Source: VRUE01 sp963725085
GTDB taxonomy: Bacteria; Actinomycetota; Thermoleophilia; Solirubrobacterales; 70-9
Reading direction: 5' to 3'
DNA length: 64,000 bases
Assembly (NCBI GenBank): GCA_963725085.1
Contig: CAVRXM010000005.1
Coordinates: forward strand, 992,001-1,056,000
Position numbers and translations under genes: made by a program. Shown piece after piece: positions 45,201-54,087 of the stretch (position 1 is its first letter; every line of letters begins with the position of its first letter). The notes under the pieces are model-generated. The model was not told the origin of the DNA. It worked only from the letters and a program-made list of their open reading frames with translations, and did no database searches.

Positions 45201-46935
45201 CCATCTCGTGGTGGCCGCCGAGGATCACCGGCAGCGAGGTCTCGATCGTGCCCGTGTCGACGTTGGCGGCGGCCAGCGAGGGGCGGCGGCCGAAGACGGC
45301 CCGGGTCGAGAAGTGCTCGACCTCGCGCTCGCGGTCGATCGCCGGGTTGGTCACCACCGCGACCGTCTCCTTGAAGTGGTCGGCGAGGTTCTGGCGCTCC
45401 GGCGAGAGCGCGGCGAGCGGCCCGTCGTAGCCCAGCGACCCGATCGGCTCCGCCCCGTTGGAGGCCATCTGCTGGACGAGTTTGACGTCGTCCCGCTGCC
45501 AGCCGAATCCGGCGAGGACGCGGTCTGAGACCTTGACCGGCTCCTCGGGGCCGGCGTCGGAGTAGCCCGGCACCTCGCCGCCCTCGAGTGGCCCGCCGGT
45601 CTCCAGCGCCCGGGCGTAGGGCCCGACCTCCTCGATGCCGTTGCGCTGCAGCCAGCGTTCGCGGACGATCCGCAGCATCTCGTCGTGAGGCCAGAGGAGC
45701 GAGCGCTTGCGCTCGCGGTCGATCTCGACCAGGGCCTTCTCTCCGGGGGCGAGCGGCTTCGGCTCACTCACCATCTCGCTGACCGCGACGACGCCCGGCT
45801 CGGAGCTGAAGACGAAGTCATCGCCGGTCTCGACCTGCCACAGCGGCCGCAGGCCGAGGGCGTCGGCGGAGAACACGCACTCGTCGGTGTGGCGGGCGAT
45901 CAGCGCGACCGGGCCCTGCGCGAACGGCCCCATCGCCTGGTGCAGGTACATGTAGAAGCCGTGCAGTTCCTCGGGCAGGCGGCGGATCTCCTCGACGATC
46001 GGCGGCACCACCATCTCCATCGCCTCGGCGAGGCTGAGGCCGTCGCGGCTGACGAGCGTCTCGATCGTCCGGTTGAGGTCCTGGGAGTCGGAGTTGCCGG
46101 ACGGGATCGGCACGTCGAGCATCCGCGCCTCCTGGCGCAGCTGCTCGATCGTGTTGATCTCGCCGTTGTGGCCGAGGACCGAGAACGGCTGGACCCGCTT
46201 GAACGAGGGCCAGGTGTTGGTCGAGTAGCGGTTGTGGCCGAAGCACCCGATCGTCTCGAAGCGCTCGTCGCTGAGGTCGGGGTAATAGGCGGCGAGCACC
46301 TTCGGCGCTCCCATCACCTTGTAGACGCAGGTCGTCGCCGAGAACGAGGGGACGTGGACGCCGAGCCGCAGCTCGAGCTCGGAGAGGAGGTCGAAGAGGA
46401 CGCGGTCGCGGTGGGAGGCGTCGGCGACGAGGCCGCAGATCTGCCAGAAGTGGGGCTCCTCCTCGCGCGCGGTCGGGCCGAGCGCGGGCGAGTCGACGAC
46501 GCCGATCCGCTCGGCGAGGATCCGGAAGCCGCCGCGGCCGAGCAGCTCGCGGGCGTCGTGCTGGACCCGCTGCAGGTCCGAGGTGCGGTCGACGAAGACG
46601 TGGGCGACGGCGAACGCGTCGTCGAGGGTCAGCGAGGGGTCGTGGCCGCCGCTGCGGACCTCCTCGGCCCAGAGCTTGCGGGGGATGTCGAGCAGGACGC
46701 CGCACCCGTCGCCCTCGCCGTCGACGTTGCCGGCGCGGTGGAGCATCTTCTGCAGAGCGGGGATCGCGTTGCGGATCGGGTCGTGGGTCGGCGTCGCGTC
46801 CTTGCGGACCGAGGCGTAGATCGCGCAGGCGTCCTTGTCCTCGACGCTGGGCGGCGAGACCCGCGGCCTGTAGGGCTGCTCGGGCGAGTAACGGAAATCA
46901 CCGCCCTCGCTCTTCGGTGACTGGGTACCGCTCAT
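42268..46935 (-). CDS. gltB: Glutamate synthase large subunit
   Basis: A 1,555-residue GltB with all parts: class II glutamine amidotransferase domain with nucleophile Cys37 in DKDACAIYASV, central domain, FMN-binding synthase domain (GGTGAARQHALRHVGLPSDI, EIWADGGYRTGHDIVKLHCL), the 3Fe-4S cysteines in CTICRGCQLDTC (C-x5-C-x4-C) and the GXGXG beta-helix at the C-terminus (GAQRGRLFVQGSADSRFCIR). It makes two glutamates from 2-oxoglutarate and glutamine. No gltD is next to it. The frame is intact over 4.7 kb, in contrast to the 13-30 kb region. Confidence 0.95.
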   Translation of the reverse strand: MSGTQSPKSEGGDFRYSPEQPYRPRVSPPSVEDKDACAIYASVRKDATPTHDPIRNAIPALQKMLHRAGNVDGEGDGCGVLLDIPRKLWAEEVRSGGHDPSLTLDDAFAVAHVFVDRTSDLQRVQHDARELLGRGGFRILAERIGVVDSPALGPTAREEEPHFWQICGLVADASHRDRVLFDLLSELELRLGVHVPSFSATTCVYKVMGAPKVLAAYYPDLSDERFETIGCFGHNRYSTNTWPSFKRVQPFSVLGHNGEINTIEQLRQEARMLDVPIPSGNSDSQDLNRTIETLVSRDGLSLAEAMEMVVPPIVEEIRRLPEELHGFYMYLHQAMGPFAQGPVALIARHTDECVFSADALGLRPLWQVETGDDFVFSSEPGVVAVSEMVSEPKPLAPGEKALVEIDRERKRSLLWPHDEMLRIVRERWLQRNGIEEVGPYARALETGGPLEGGEVPGYSDAGPEEPVKVSDRVLAGFGWQRDDVKLVQQMASNGAEPIGSLGYDGPLAALSPERQNLADHFKETVAVVTNPAIDREREVEHFSTRAVFGRRPSLAAANVDTGTIETSLPVILGGHHEMAPLSDRTYREVARRHRTYLLEDLWEEFRGRAGAVDISLLESETTKGAIERIKQEAVKKVRDGAELLVLTDRTVYDAERRYLDPHLATSAIDQALKQFKVEPGEENLRRRCGIVLRAASIRNVHDVMLALGLGANGVCPYTMVEVICVEDYETDIGNLCSALTKGIEKVISTIGIHEVRGYARQFSSIGIKPELAELFQTEAFAASEAGGTGFADLDEDTNERARILSEDDDAKPAKTFRFYPKVYKAAIATANGSGTYQEYSEKVRDLESQNPISMRHIMGLKGDRDPVDPAGVDAGVGHHDYPVVISSMSFGSQSEPAFRAYAEAAKAINILCVNGEGGEIRDMYGQYRKWRGQQVASGRFGVSAEMINSSYVAEIKIGQGAKPGEGGHLPGKKVSAKVAAARNAAPGTDLISPSNNHDLYSIEDLAELIDELKTVNPDVRVSVKVPVVPNIGTIGLGIAKAGADIITLSGFEGGTGAARQHALRHVGLPSDIGTRAVHRALMEAGIRNRVEIWADGGYRTGHDIVKLHCLGANRVGFGTLAMVSLGCTICRGCQLDTCHVGIATQIETVEQAQEHGLKKFTPQEVDLAAESCARFFAAMGEEVKEVVASLGYDRAQDLVGRYDLLEQISHQDRIDLAELITPLEEFLDLEPIDLPVAAEVADERAESGLVVARPIRMEAKEASSQIAALAPEVCSGRTVTSEFPRATDANDRVLGTELAGAISRARIFEDGPEPDDEVLADLSFNGGSVAGQGFGAFNAYGVSIRVEGGAQDGVGKTMLGGTVSVLKGRGAKGRRLNGSVGKSFAYGAQRGRLFVQGSADSRFCIRLSGADVVLGGEPEGDIDDGRGCLVDRANAKGFAFEYMTSGRAIVLGDIGPWACAGMTGGRVYVRQNAFGLDHEAIERRLGEGAKVELKALDADGLIDIDDLLSHYADELRATGQDGEVQRILGLAADAASNFVMVVPHKVQADPSISTE

Positions 46936-47022
46936 GTTGACCTCCCGGGATCCGCGCCTTCTCCGAGCGGGCGCGCGACGGGTTGACGAGTCGGGGGATT
47001 ATAGGGCGGTTCGGCCTGGGGC

Positions 47023-47397
47023 TCAGCCCCAGGACATCGGCTCGTAGCCGCCGTCGGGCAGGACGCCGATCAGGAGCGCGGTTACCGGGGCGTCGGACTG
47101 GTTGAGGATTGTGCGGCTGGTCGGGCTATCGATCGAGGCGTAAGTGCCGGCCGGAGCCGGGTGGTCCTCGCCGCCGAGCCTCATCGTCGCCTCGCCGTCG
47201 AGGATGATGTAGACCTCGATCTCGCCGCTGTTGCCGTGATTGTGCTCGGGAATCATGCCCCCCGGCGCGATCTCGACCAGGTTGTACCCGAAGCAGTCTG
47301 TCCCCAGAGCCTTCCGCGCCAGCATCCAGGTCGCGCTGCCGGAGCCCTCCATCACCTCGAACTCGTCGCGATGCTTGATCGTGTAGCCGTCTGCCAT
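47023..47397 (-). CDS. Cupin-domain protein
   Basis: A 124-residue single cupin: GGMIPEHNHGNSGEIEVYII (motif 1 with His, His, Glu) and AGTYASIDSPTSRTILNQ (motif 2 region, lacking the usual final His). Metal binding is possible but incomplete. It lies 87 bp upstream (left) of the gltB start and just downstream of thrB; the role is unknown. Confidence 0.85.
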   Translation of the reverse strand: MADGYTIKHRDEFEVMEGSGSATWMLARKALGTDCFGYNLVEIAPGGMIPEHNHGNSGEIEVYIILDGEATMRLGGEDHPAPAGTYASIDSPTSRTILNQSDAPVTALLIGVLPDGGYEPMSWG

Positions 47398-47431
47398 CGC
47401 TCACCACCTTTCGTGTGTCGCACCCGTGACC

Positions 47432-48315
47432 CTAAAGCTCCGGAACGTCGGCGCCAAGCGGGGTGAACGGCAGGCGGCGCACCTCGGCCCAGCCCGAGGC
47501 CCGGCCCTCGAGCGCCTCGGCGACCTTGCCCGCGTCCTGCCAGGTCGTCCAGACCAGGACGGTCGGGCCGGCTCCGGAGATCGTCGCCCCGAGCGCGCCG
47601 AGCTCGCGGGCGTCGTCGACGAGCTCCATCGAGCGCGGGTAGAGCTTCCGGCGGCGGGGCTGGTGGATGCGGTCGGCGAGGCCGCGGGCGACGAGGTCGA
47701 GGTCGGCGCTCCGCAGCCCCAGCACGAGTCTCGAGGCGGCGGAGACGTTGGCGACGGCGTCGGCGAGCGGGACCTCGGCCGGGATCGCTTCGCGCGCGAG
47801 CTCGGTCGAGACCTCCTCGGCCGGGATCACGACGATGCCCTCGAGGCCGTCGGGCGGGTCGAAGCGGGCTGCGCTCACAGTGCCCTCGGGCCCCTCGCCG
47901 CAGATCACGAAGCCGCCGTAGATCGCGGCCGCGACGTTGTCCGGGTGCCCCTCGATCTCGGTCGCCCGCAGCAAGCAGCTCCTCGCGGGTGAGCGCCAGC
48001 TCGAAGAGGTGGTCGGCGGCGCAGAGGCCGGCGACGATCGCCGCCGCGCTCGAGCCGAGCCCGCGCGCGAGCGGAATTCCCTCTCGCAGCCGGAACGCGA
48101 TCCCGTCCGCCGGGTGCAGGCGTCTCGAAGGCGCGGACGATCAGGTTGTCGCGCCCGCCGGGGACGTCGAGCGGGCCTGGGTCGAGGGAGAACTCGCCGG
48201 TCTCCTCGACCTCGAGCTCGAGGTGCATCGCGACCGCCGCCGCCATCACGTCGTAGCCCGGGCCGAGGTTCGCCGACGAGGCGGGGACGCGGACGATCCG
48301 GTGGCGCGAGGTCAC
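47432..48315 (-). CDS. thrB: Homoserine kinase (indels)
   Basis: About 294 residues. It opens RIVRVPASSANLGPGYDVMA (GHMP motif 1); the ATP loop region around 48,050-48,120 lies in a shifted frame (LARGLGSSAAA can be read across frames); then LLRATEIEGHPDNVAAAIYG (motif 2) and GALGATISGAGPTVLVW (motif 3). Slips are near 48,120 and 47,975. It phosphorylates homoserine for threonine synthesis. Its ATG overlaps the TGA of thrC (48,312-48,315). As last gene of lysA-hom-thrC-thrB it should be functional, so sequence error is likely. Confidence 0.9.
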
Positions 48316-49352
48316 GCGAACACGGCGCGCTCGACCGCCCCGAGGTCGTTCTCGCAGTTGACGACCGGCGGCGCTTTCGAGAGCGCGGTGTCGGGGTCCT
48401 TGAGGCCGTGGCCGGTGAGGACGCAGACGACCGACTCCGGCGCCGCCTCGCCCTCGAGCACCGGCATCCCGTGCGCGAGCAGCCCGGCGACCGAGGCCGC
48501 CGAGGCCGGCTCGCAGAACACTCCCTCGTGCGCGGCGAGCCAGCGGTAGGCGTCGAGGATCTGCTCGTCGGAGACGGCGGCGACGCGGCCGCGGGAGGCG
48601 GTGAACGCCGCCATCGCCTCCTCCCAGCGGGCCGGGTTGCCGATCCGGATCGCCGACGCGACCGTCTCCGGGTTCTCGACCGGGGCGCCGTGGACGAGCG
48701 GAGCCGCGCCCTCTGCCTGGAACCCATAGAGGACCGGCGCGGCATCCATCTCCTGGAAGCCCTGCCAGTAGGCGGTCACGTTGCCGGCGTTGCCGACCGG
48801 GATCGCGAGCGCCCCCGGCGCCTCCCCCAGCTCTTCGACGACCTCGAACGCGGCGGTCTTCTGGCCCTCGATCCGGAACGGGTTGACCGAGTTGACGAGC
48901 TCGATCGGGTGGCGCTCGGCGAGGTCGCGGACGATGCTGAGCGCCTCGTCGAAGTTCCCCTGCAGGGCGATGACCCGGGCGCCGTGCATCAGCGCCTGGG
49001 CGAGCTTGCCGATCGCGATCTTGCCCTCCGGGACGATCACCGCGCCGCGCAGGCCGGCGCGGGCCGCGTAGGCGGCGGCGCTCGCCGCGGTGTTGCCGGT
49101 CGAGGCGCAGATCACCGCCTCGGCCCCGCGCGCCTTGGCCCTCGAGACCGCGACAGTCATCCCGCGGTCCTTGAAGCTCCCGGTCGGGTTCGCGCCCTCG
49201 AACTTCAGCAGCGTCCGCACGCCGAGCCGCTCCGAGAGCCGCTCGGCCTCGATCAGCGGCGTCGAGCCCTCGTTCAGCGTCACCACCGGGTCGCCGGCCT
49301 CGAGCGGAAGCCGGTCGCGGTACCGCTCGATCAGCGAGCCGGGCATGGACAT
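48312..49352 (-). CDS. thrC: Threonine synthase
   Basis: A 346-residue PLP enzyme: GSTPLIEAERLSERLGVRTL, the PLP lysine in ANPTGSFKDRGMTVAV, ASTGNTAASAAAYAARAGLR, the phosphate loop IPVGNAGNVTAYWQGF and the end CVLTGHGLKDPDTALS. It converts O-phosphohomoserine to threonine. Intact frame. Part of the lysA-hom-thrC-thrB operon; overlaps thrB by ATGA. Confidence 0.95.
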   Translation of the reverse strand: MSMPGSLIERYRDRLPLEAGDPVVTLNEGSTPLIEAERLSERLGVRTLLKFEGANPTGSFKDRGMTVAVSRAKARGAEAVICASTGNTAASAAAYAARAGLRGAVIVPEGKIAIGKLAQALMHGARVIALQGNFDEALSIVRDLAERHPIELVNSVNPFRIEGQKTAAFEVVEELGEAPGALAIPVGNAGNVTAYWQGFQEMDAAPVLYGFQAEGAAPLVHGAPVENPETVASAIRIGNPARWEEAMAAFTASRGRVAAVSDEQILDAYRWLAAHEGVFCEPASAASVAGLLAHGMPVLEGEAAPESVVCVLTGHGLKDPDTALSKAPPVVNCENDLGAVERAVFA

Positions 49353-49412
49353 ACCTTTCGCGCCTGCTCCGCTGCGCGCATCATCAGATTTCGACGCTGG
49401 CTCCGCATGCGC

Positions 49413-50646
49413 TCAGACGAACTCCTCCTCGATGACGCGGATCGCACGCGGAGCGGAGCGGACCTCCTCGAGCTCGCGCGATCTCGGCGACTGCGGCGGC
49501 GAAATTCGACTCGCGGCACTCGTGCAGGACCATGACCAGCCTCGCGTCGTCGCCGATCCCGCGTTGGACGACGCTCTTGACCGAGACCTCGTTGTCGCCC
49601 AGCACCTTGGCGATCTGGGCGAGGACGCCGGGCCGGTCGGCGACCTCGAGGTGCAGGTAGAAGGAGGAGCTGACGTCGGAGACGACCTCGAGGTCGGCGC
49701 CCGCCTCATGCACGGGCGCATCGCCGGAGATGATCGAGACGACGTCGCTCAGGACCGCCGACGCGGTCTGGATGCCGCCGGCGCCCGGGCCCGACATCGT
49801 CACCTCGGTGATCGCCGGCGCCTCGACCATCACCGCGTTGAACGGGCCCTCGACCGGCGCCAGCGGGTGGCCGCCGTAGAGGAAGCAGGGGAAGACGCGG
49901 ACGCTGATCCCGCCGTCGCGGCGCTCGGCGACCCCGAGCAGCTTCAGCGAGAGGTCGAGCTCGCGCGCGTAGGAGATGTCGTCGGGGGTGACGCTCTCGA
50001 TCCCCTCGTAGGCGACCTGGTCGAGCGTGACCGGCGCATGGAAGGCGAGGCGGGCGAGGATCGCCATCTTCGCCGCGGCGTCGGCGCCGCTGACGTCGTC
50101 GCTGGGGTCGGCCTCGGCGTAGCCGAGCTCCTGGGCGCGGGCGAGGGCCTCGTCGTATGCCGCGCCGCTCGCCGCCATCTCGGTGAGGATGAAGTTGGTC
50201 GTCCCGTTGACGATCCCGAAGACCTTGTCGATCTCCGTCACTCCGAAGCTCTCCTGGATCGCGCGCACGATCGGGATCACCCCGGCGACCGCGGCCTCGA
50301 ATCGGAGCTGGACCCCGGCCTCGCGCGCGGCGCCGAACAGCTCATCGCCGTGCTGGGCGAGCAGCTGCTTGTTGGCGGTGACCACCGGGCGGCCGCCGCG
50401 CAGCGCCTCGAGCACGTACTCGCGGGCGGGGTCGGTGCCCCCGATCAGCTCGACGACGAGGTCGGAGCGGTCGAGGATCTCGGCGAAATCGCCCTCGCTG
50501 CGGGTCAGGGTCCCGGCCAGCTCGACCGCCCGCCCGGTCGCGGCCTCGACCGCCGCCGAGCGCTCCGCGAGCAGCTCGGCGAAGGCGCCGCCGACCGTGC
50601 CGCGGCCCAGCAGCCCGATGCGGAACGGCTCAGAGCTCGGGTACAT
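49413..50646 (-). CDS. hom: Homoserine dehydrogenase with ACT domain (one frameshift)
   Basis: About 410 residues. NAD(P)-binding RIGLLGRGTVGGAFAELLA, substrate region FEAAVAGVIPIVRAI and NGTTNFILTEM, ELGYAEADPSDDVSGADAAA and KMAILARLAFH, then a C-terminal ACT domain (YLHLEVADRPGVLAQIAKVL) for feedback by threonine. The last codons slip near 49,485; the other frame ends ELEEVRSAPRAIRVIEEEFV at 49413. It makes homoserine from aspartate semialdehyde. It overlaps lysA by 17 bp. Confidence 0.93.
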
Positions 50647-51926
50647 CGCGCGCCGTCAGGTCCTCGTTGGTCTCGCGGCGGACGACGACGCGGGCGTCGC
50701 CTTCGCTGCAGAAGATGACGGGGGGCCTGGGCACGGCGTTGTAGTTGCTCGCCATCGAGTGGCCGTAGGCGCCGGTCGCGGGGATGACCACGACGTCGCC
50801 GACCCGCGGGTCCTCGAGCCGCGCATCCTCGATCAGGACGTCGCCCGACTCGCAGTGCATCCCGACCAGGCGGCAGGCGGTCGAGTCGCCGACGCGGTCG
50901 GCGATCTCCGCTTCGTAGGCTGCGCCGTAGAGCATCGGCCTGATGTTGTCGGCCATGCCGCCGTCGACGGCGACGTAGCGGCGGACGCCGGGGACGTCCT
51001 TGACCGTCCCGACCGTGTAGAGGGAGACGCCGGGGTTGGCGACGAGCGAGCGGCCCGGCTCGCAGAGGAGCCTGATCCCCTCGGGAAGGCGCTCGAGCAT
51101 CGCCTCGGCGTAGGCGGCCGCGGGCGGCGGGACCTGGTCACGGGTGTAGGCGACCGCGAAACCGCCGCCCATGTTGACCTCGGGATACTCGCCCGCCGCG
51201 ACGAGCACCTCGGCCAGCTGCCCGTAGACGTCGAGGTCGAAGACCTGGGACCCGATGTGGGCGTGGAGGCCGCGAACCTCGAGCCCGGCCGCCGTCGCAG
51301 CGCTCGACGGCCAGCGGCAGGGTCGCGAGCGGGATCCCGAACTTCGAGTCCTCCTGGCCGGTGGCGATCTTCTCGTGGGTGTCGGGCCGGATCCCGGGCG
51401 TGACCCGTAGCAGGACGCGCTGGCTGCGGCCGGCGGCGAGTCGTTCGAGCCTCTCGATCTCGTCGAAGGAGTCGACGATCAGGTGGCCGACGCCGGCGTC
51501 GAGCGCCGCCAGCAGCTCGGCCTCGGACTTGTTGTTGCCGTGCATGTAGATCCGCTCCGGGTCGAAGCCGGCGCCGAGCGCCAGGTGCAGCTCGCCGCCG
51601 GAGGCGACGTCGCATGAGAGCCCCTCCTCGGCGAACAGCCGGTAGGCGGCGGTGCAGGAGAGGGCCTTGCTCGCGTAGAGAACCTCGAAGCTCTCGGTCC
51701 GCTCGGCGAATGCCGCGACGGTCTGCCGGGCGCGGGCGCGGAGGTCGTCCTCGGAGTAGACGTAGGCCGGGGTGCCGAACTCGGCGGCAAGCTCGACCGT
51801 GTCGCAGCCGGCGATCTCGATCCGGCCGCGCTCGTTGAGCCGGGTCCCGGCAGGGAACACCGGCGAGCCCGCGATCGGGTCCGCGAGCGCACTCGCCTGT
51901 CCGGGTTGCTCGTCAGGGCCCATCAT
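50630..51926 (-). CDS. lysA: Diaminopimelate decarboxylase (one frameshift)
   Basis: About 430 residues. The PLP Lys is in EVLYASKALSCTAAYRLF; GLSCDVASGGELHLAL, MHGNNKS and DSKFGIPLATL follow; after a slip near 51,295 the frame reads EYPEVNMGGGFAVAYTRDQV and CEPGRSLVANPGVSLYTVG, and the second-subunit Cys is in GMHCESGDVLIED. It decarboxylates meso-DAP to lysine. First gene of lysA-hom-thrC-thrB. The single slip in an otherwise perfect enzyme suggests sequence error. Confidence 0.93.
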
Positions 51927-51963
51927 CGACGGGCATTGTGACGTGTGGGGCGCCCTGAAGGAG

Positions 51964-52685
51964 CTAGTTGCCGATGCCGGCGATCGCTTCCTTCACCTTG
52001 TCGCTCGTCGAGCCCGACGACGGCGAGGTGGGAGCAACCCGTTCTTCGACTTCGGTCGACGGTGTTGGTGACGGGCGATGGCACCGGCGGCGGGGCGGCG
52101 CTGGAGATTTCGTTGACCGTCTTCGTCACCGCTCGCGCGGTGCGGGTTCCGACGTTCCCGGCGCTCGGCGGCGAGCTGGCTTCCTGCCCGGCGCTGCCGG
52201 AGTTGCCGCCGCCGCTGGGCGCTGGTGAAGCTGTTCCCGAGCCGGCGGGCGTGCTTCCGCTTCCGCTCGTCGGCGCGGGTGCTGGTGAGGTGCCCGAGGG
52301 CTGCTGGACCGGAGCGGACTGGACCCCGCGGCTGCCCTGGATCTGCGACTGGGGCGAGACCTTCCCTGCCGAGTTGGTTGCCACCGGAGGCCTTGTGGTG
52401 GTTGGCGCCGCCGCCGGCTTTCGCCGCCGGCGCGACAGTCGCCGCGGATACCGAGATCGGGCCGTTGAGGCTTTCTGCGGCCGCGTTCGCGGAGCCGCCG
52501 CCGAGCGACTGCGCAGGCGAGACGGAGGTCGAGGTGTTGCCGCTGCCGGGCAGGCTCAGATCGGAGATCGGCCAGTCACGGAGCGCCTGCGCAGACACGA
52601 GCAGGATGAAGAAGACGACCGCAGCCGCGATCACCGCTGTGCCTGAAATCGCTCCAAATAGATATGACTGGGAGTGACGTATCAA
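51964..52685 (-). CDS. Single-pass membrane protein with Ser/Pro/Gly-rich outer region (two indels)
   Basis: About 240 residues. TTG 52685 follows AGGAGG. One N-terminal helix (AISGTAVIAAAVVFFILLV) and a long low-complexity outer part rich in Ser, Ala, Gly, Pro: LPGSGNTSTSVSPAQSLGGG, then in a second frame TSPAPAPTSGSGSTPAGSGT and TARAVTKTVNEISSAAPPPV, and in a third TEVEERVAPTSPSSGSTSDK to AIAGIGN at 51964. Slips near 52,370 and 52,060. No domain; wall-spanning linker-type protein inferred. It lies between the M23 peptidase and lysA. Confidence 0.62.
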
Positions 52686-52716
52686 CGAAACCTCCTGCTT
52701 CGTCGCTCCGATTGGT

Positions 52717-52809
52717 TAATACCCACATTGGCAGGCGAATCCTTTTCCGCCATACCAAAAATTTGGATTTTTAGACCAATATTCGATTTCAATCTAAGAC
52801 TGGGTATTA
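52717..52809. promoter_or_regulatory. AT-rich region with nested inverted repeats
   Basis: TAATACCCA (52,717-52,725) and TGGGTATTA (52,801-52,809) are perfect inverted arms 75 bp apart; inside lies the palindrome CCAAAAATTTGG (52,755-52,766). The whole gap is far below the GC content of the window. It follows the M23 peptidase stop and precedes the TTG of the Ser/Pro-rich gene, so it may hold a terminator and a promoter. Confidence 0.45.
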
Positions 52810-52814
52810 GGACT

Positions 52815-54005
52815 TTAGAGATAGCCGAGGGGGTCGGTGGGCACGCCCCCGACCCGGACCTCGAAGTGCACGTGGGGGCCGAAACAGTGCCCGGTGCACC
52901 CTGAATAGCCGATCACCTGGCCCTGGGAGACGCTCTGCCCCGCGCTGACGGCGACCGAGGACTGGTGGGCGTAGCAGGTCTGGAGGCCACCGCCGTGGTC
53001 GAGGCAGGTGAAATTGCCGTAGCCGCCGCTTTCCGATTCGGACTGCAGGAGCACGACGGTGCCGGCGTCGGCGGCGCGAATCGGGGTCCCTTCGGGAACG
53101 GCGATGTCGATCCCCTCGTGCATGCGGCCCCAGCGCATCCCGAAGCCGGAGACGACCGGGCCGTCCACCGGCCAGATCAGCTGCCCCGAGCCGTACCGGA
53201 TCGGGCCCGCGGGAAGCGCCGGTGAGGAGCTCGATTGCAGCGTGGCGGCGATTTCGGCCTGGATTTCGGCGACCTCGCCCTCGAGGTGCTGTTCGTTTTC
53301 GTTGATCTTCGAGAGCGCCGCCTCGCGCGTCGCGCCGGGCCGAGACCAGCTTCGACTGGCGCTTCTGCACGGCCGCGCGGGCGCTGGCCAGCGCCTCCTT
53401 TTCGGCGGCGATCGCGTCGCGTGCCGCTTCGATCGTGAGCTTCGCCGTGCGCAGAGTCCGAACCGTCGATTGGACCTGGTTGCGGAGCTGCCGCACCCGG
53501 TCGATCACCGCTTCGTCCATGCCGTGGATCCGTTCGAGGTAGGCGCTGCGGTCGATCAGGTCGCCGTAGCCTTGCGCGCCGACGATCACGCTCAGCACGT
53601 CCGGGGTCCCGGTCTCGTAGATCCCGACCAGGCGCCGGCGGAGTGCGACCAGGGCCCGCTTCAGGCGCGCCCTGACGACCGCCAGGTGCTTCTTCGCGAC
53701 ATCGAGTTCCGCGCCCGCCTCATCGAGTTCGGCCTGCTTCGCGTCGAGGCGCCGCTTGACGCCGGCTTCCTGGCCGCGCAGCGCGGCGACCTCGTCGGTC
53801 AGCCGTTCGATCCGGTCGCGGTAGTGCGAGATCGTCGTCGTCAGCACGCCGGCGCGGTCGCGCACGTGCGAGAGCTTCGCTTCCCTGGCTTCGAGCTTTG
53901 AGCTGAGATCCTCGGGCGGACGCGGGCGTGCTCGCACCGAGCAGCACGATCAGCGCCGCCGCGGCGGCCAGCAGCGCCGCCGGGGCAGTGCGAATCTGGA
54001 GCATG
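52815..54005 (-). CDS. Secreted M23 peptidase with N-terminal coiled coil (two frameshifts)
   Basis: About 396 residues. A signal peptide (MLQIRTAPAALLAAAAALIV) from ATG 54005; after a slip near 53,925 a long coiled coil (LSSKLEAREAKLSHVRDRAG to about 53,380) as in EnvC/RipA-partner proteins; after a slip near 53,340 the LytM domain with GMRWGRMHEGIDIAVPEG (metal His, Asp), LQTCYAHQSSVAV and CFGPHVHFEVRVGG (HxH). The Zn residues are complete. It would cut peptidoglycan cross-links. It ends in TAA 52,815. Confidence 0.88.
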
Positions 54006-54087
54006 GCGAGGCAGGCTAGCGAGACCGTGGCAGGCGTCGGCGGCCGGCCGAGGAATTCCTGGTCCTGCAAGCGGGCGTTGCGGCGGC

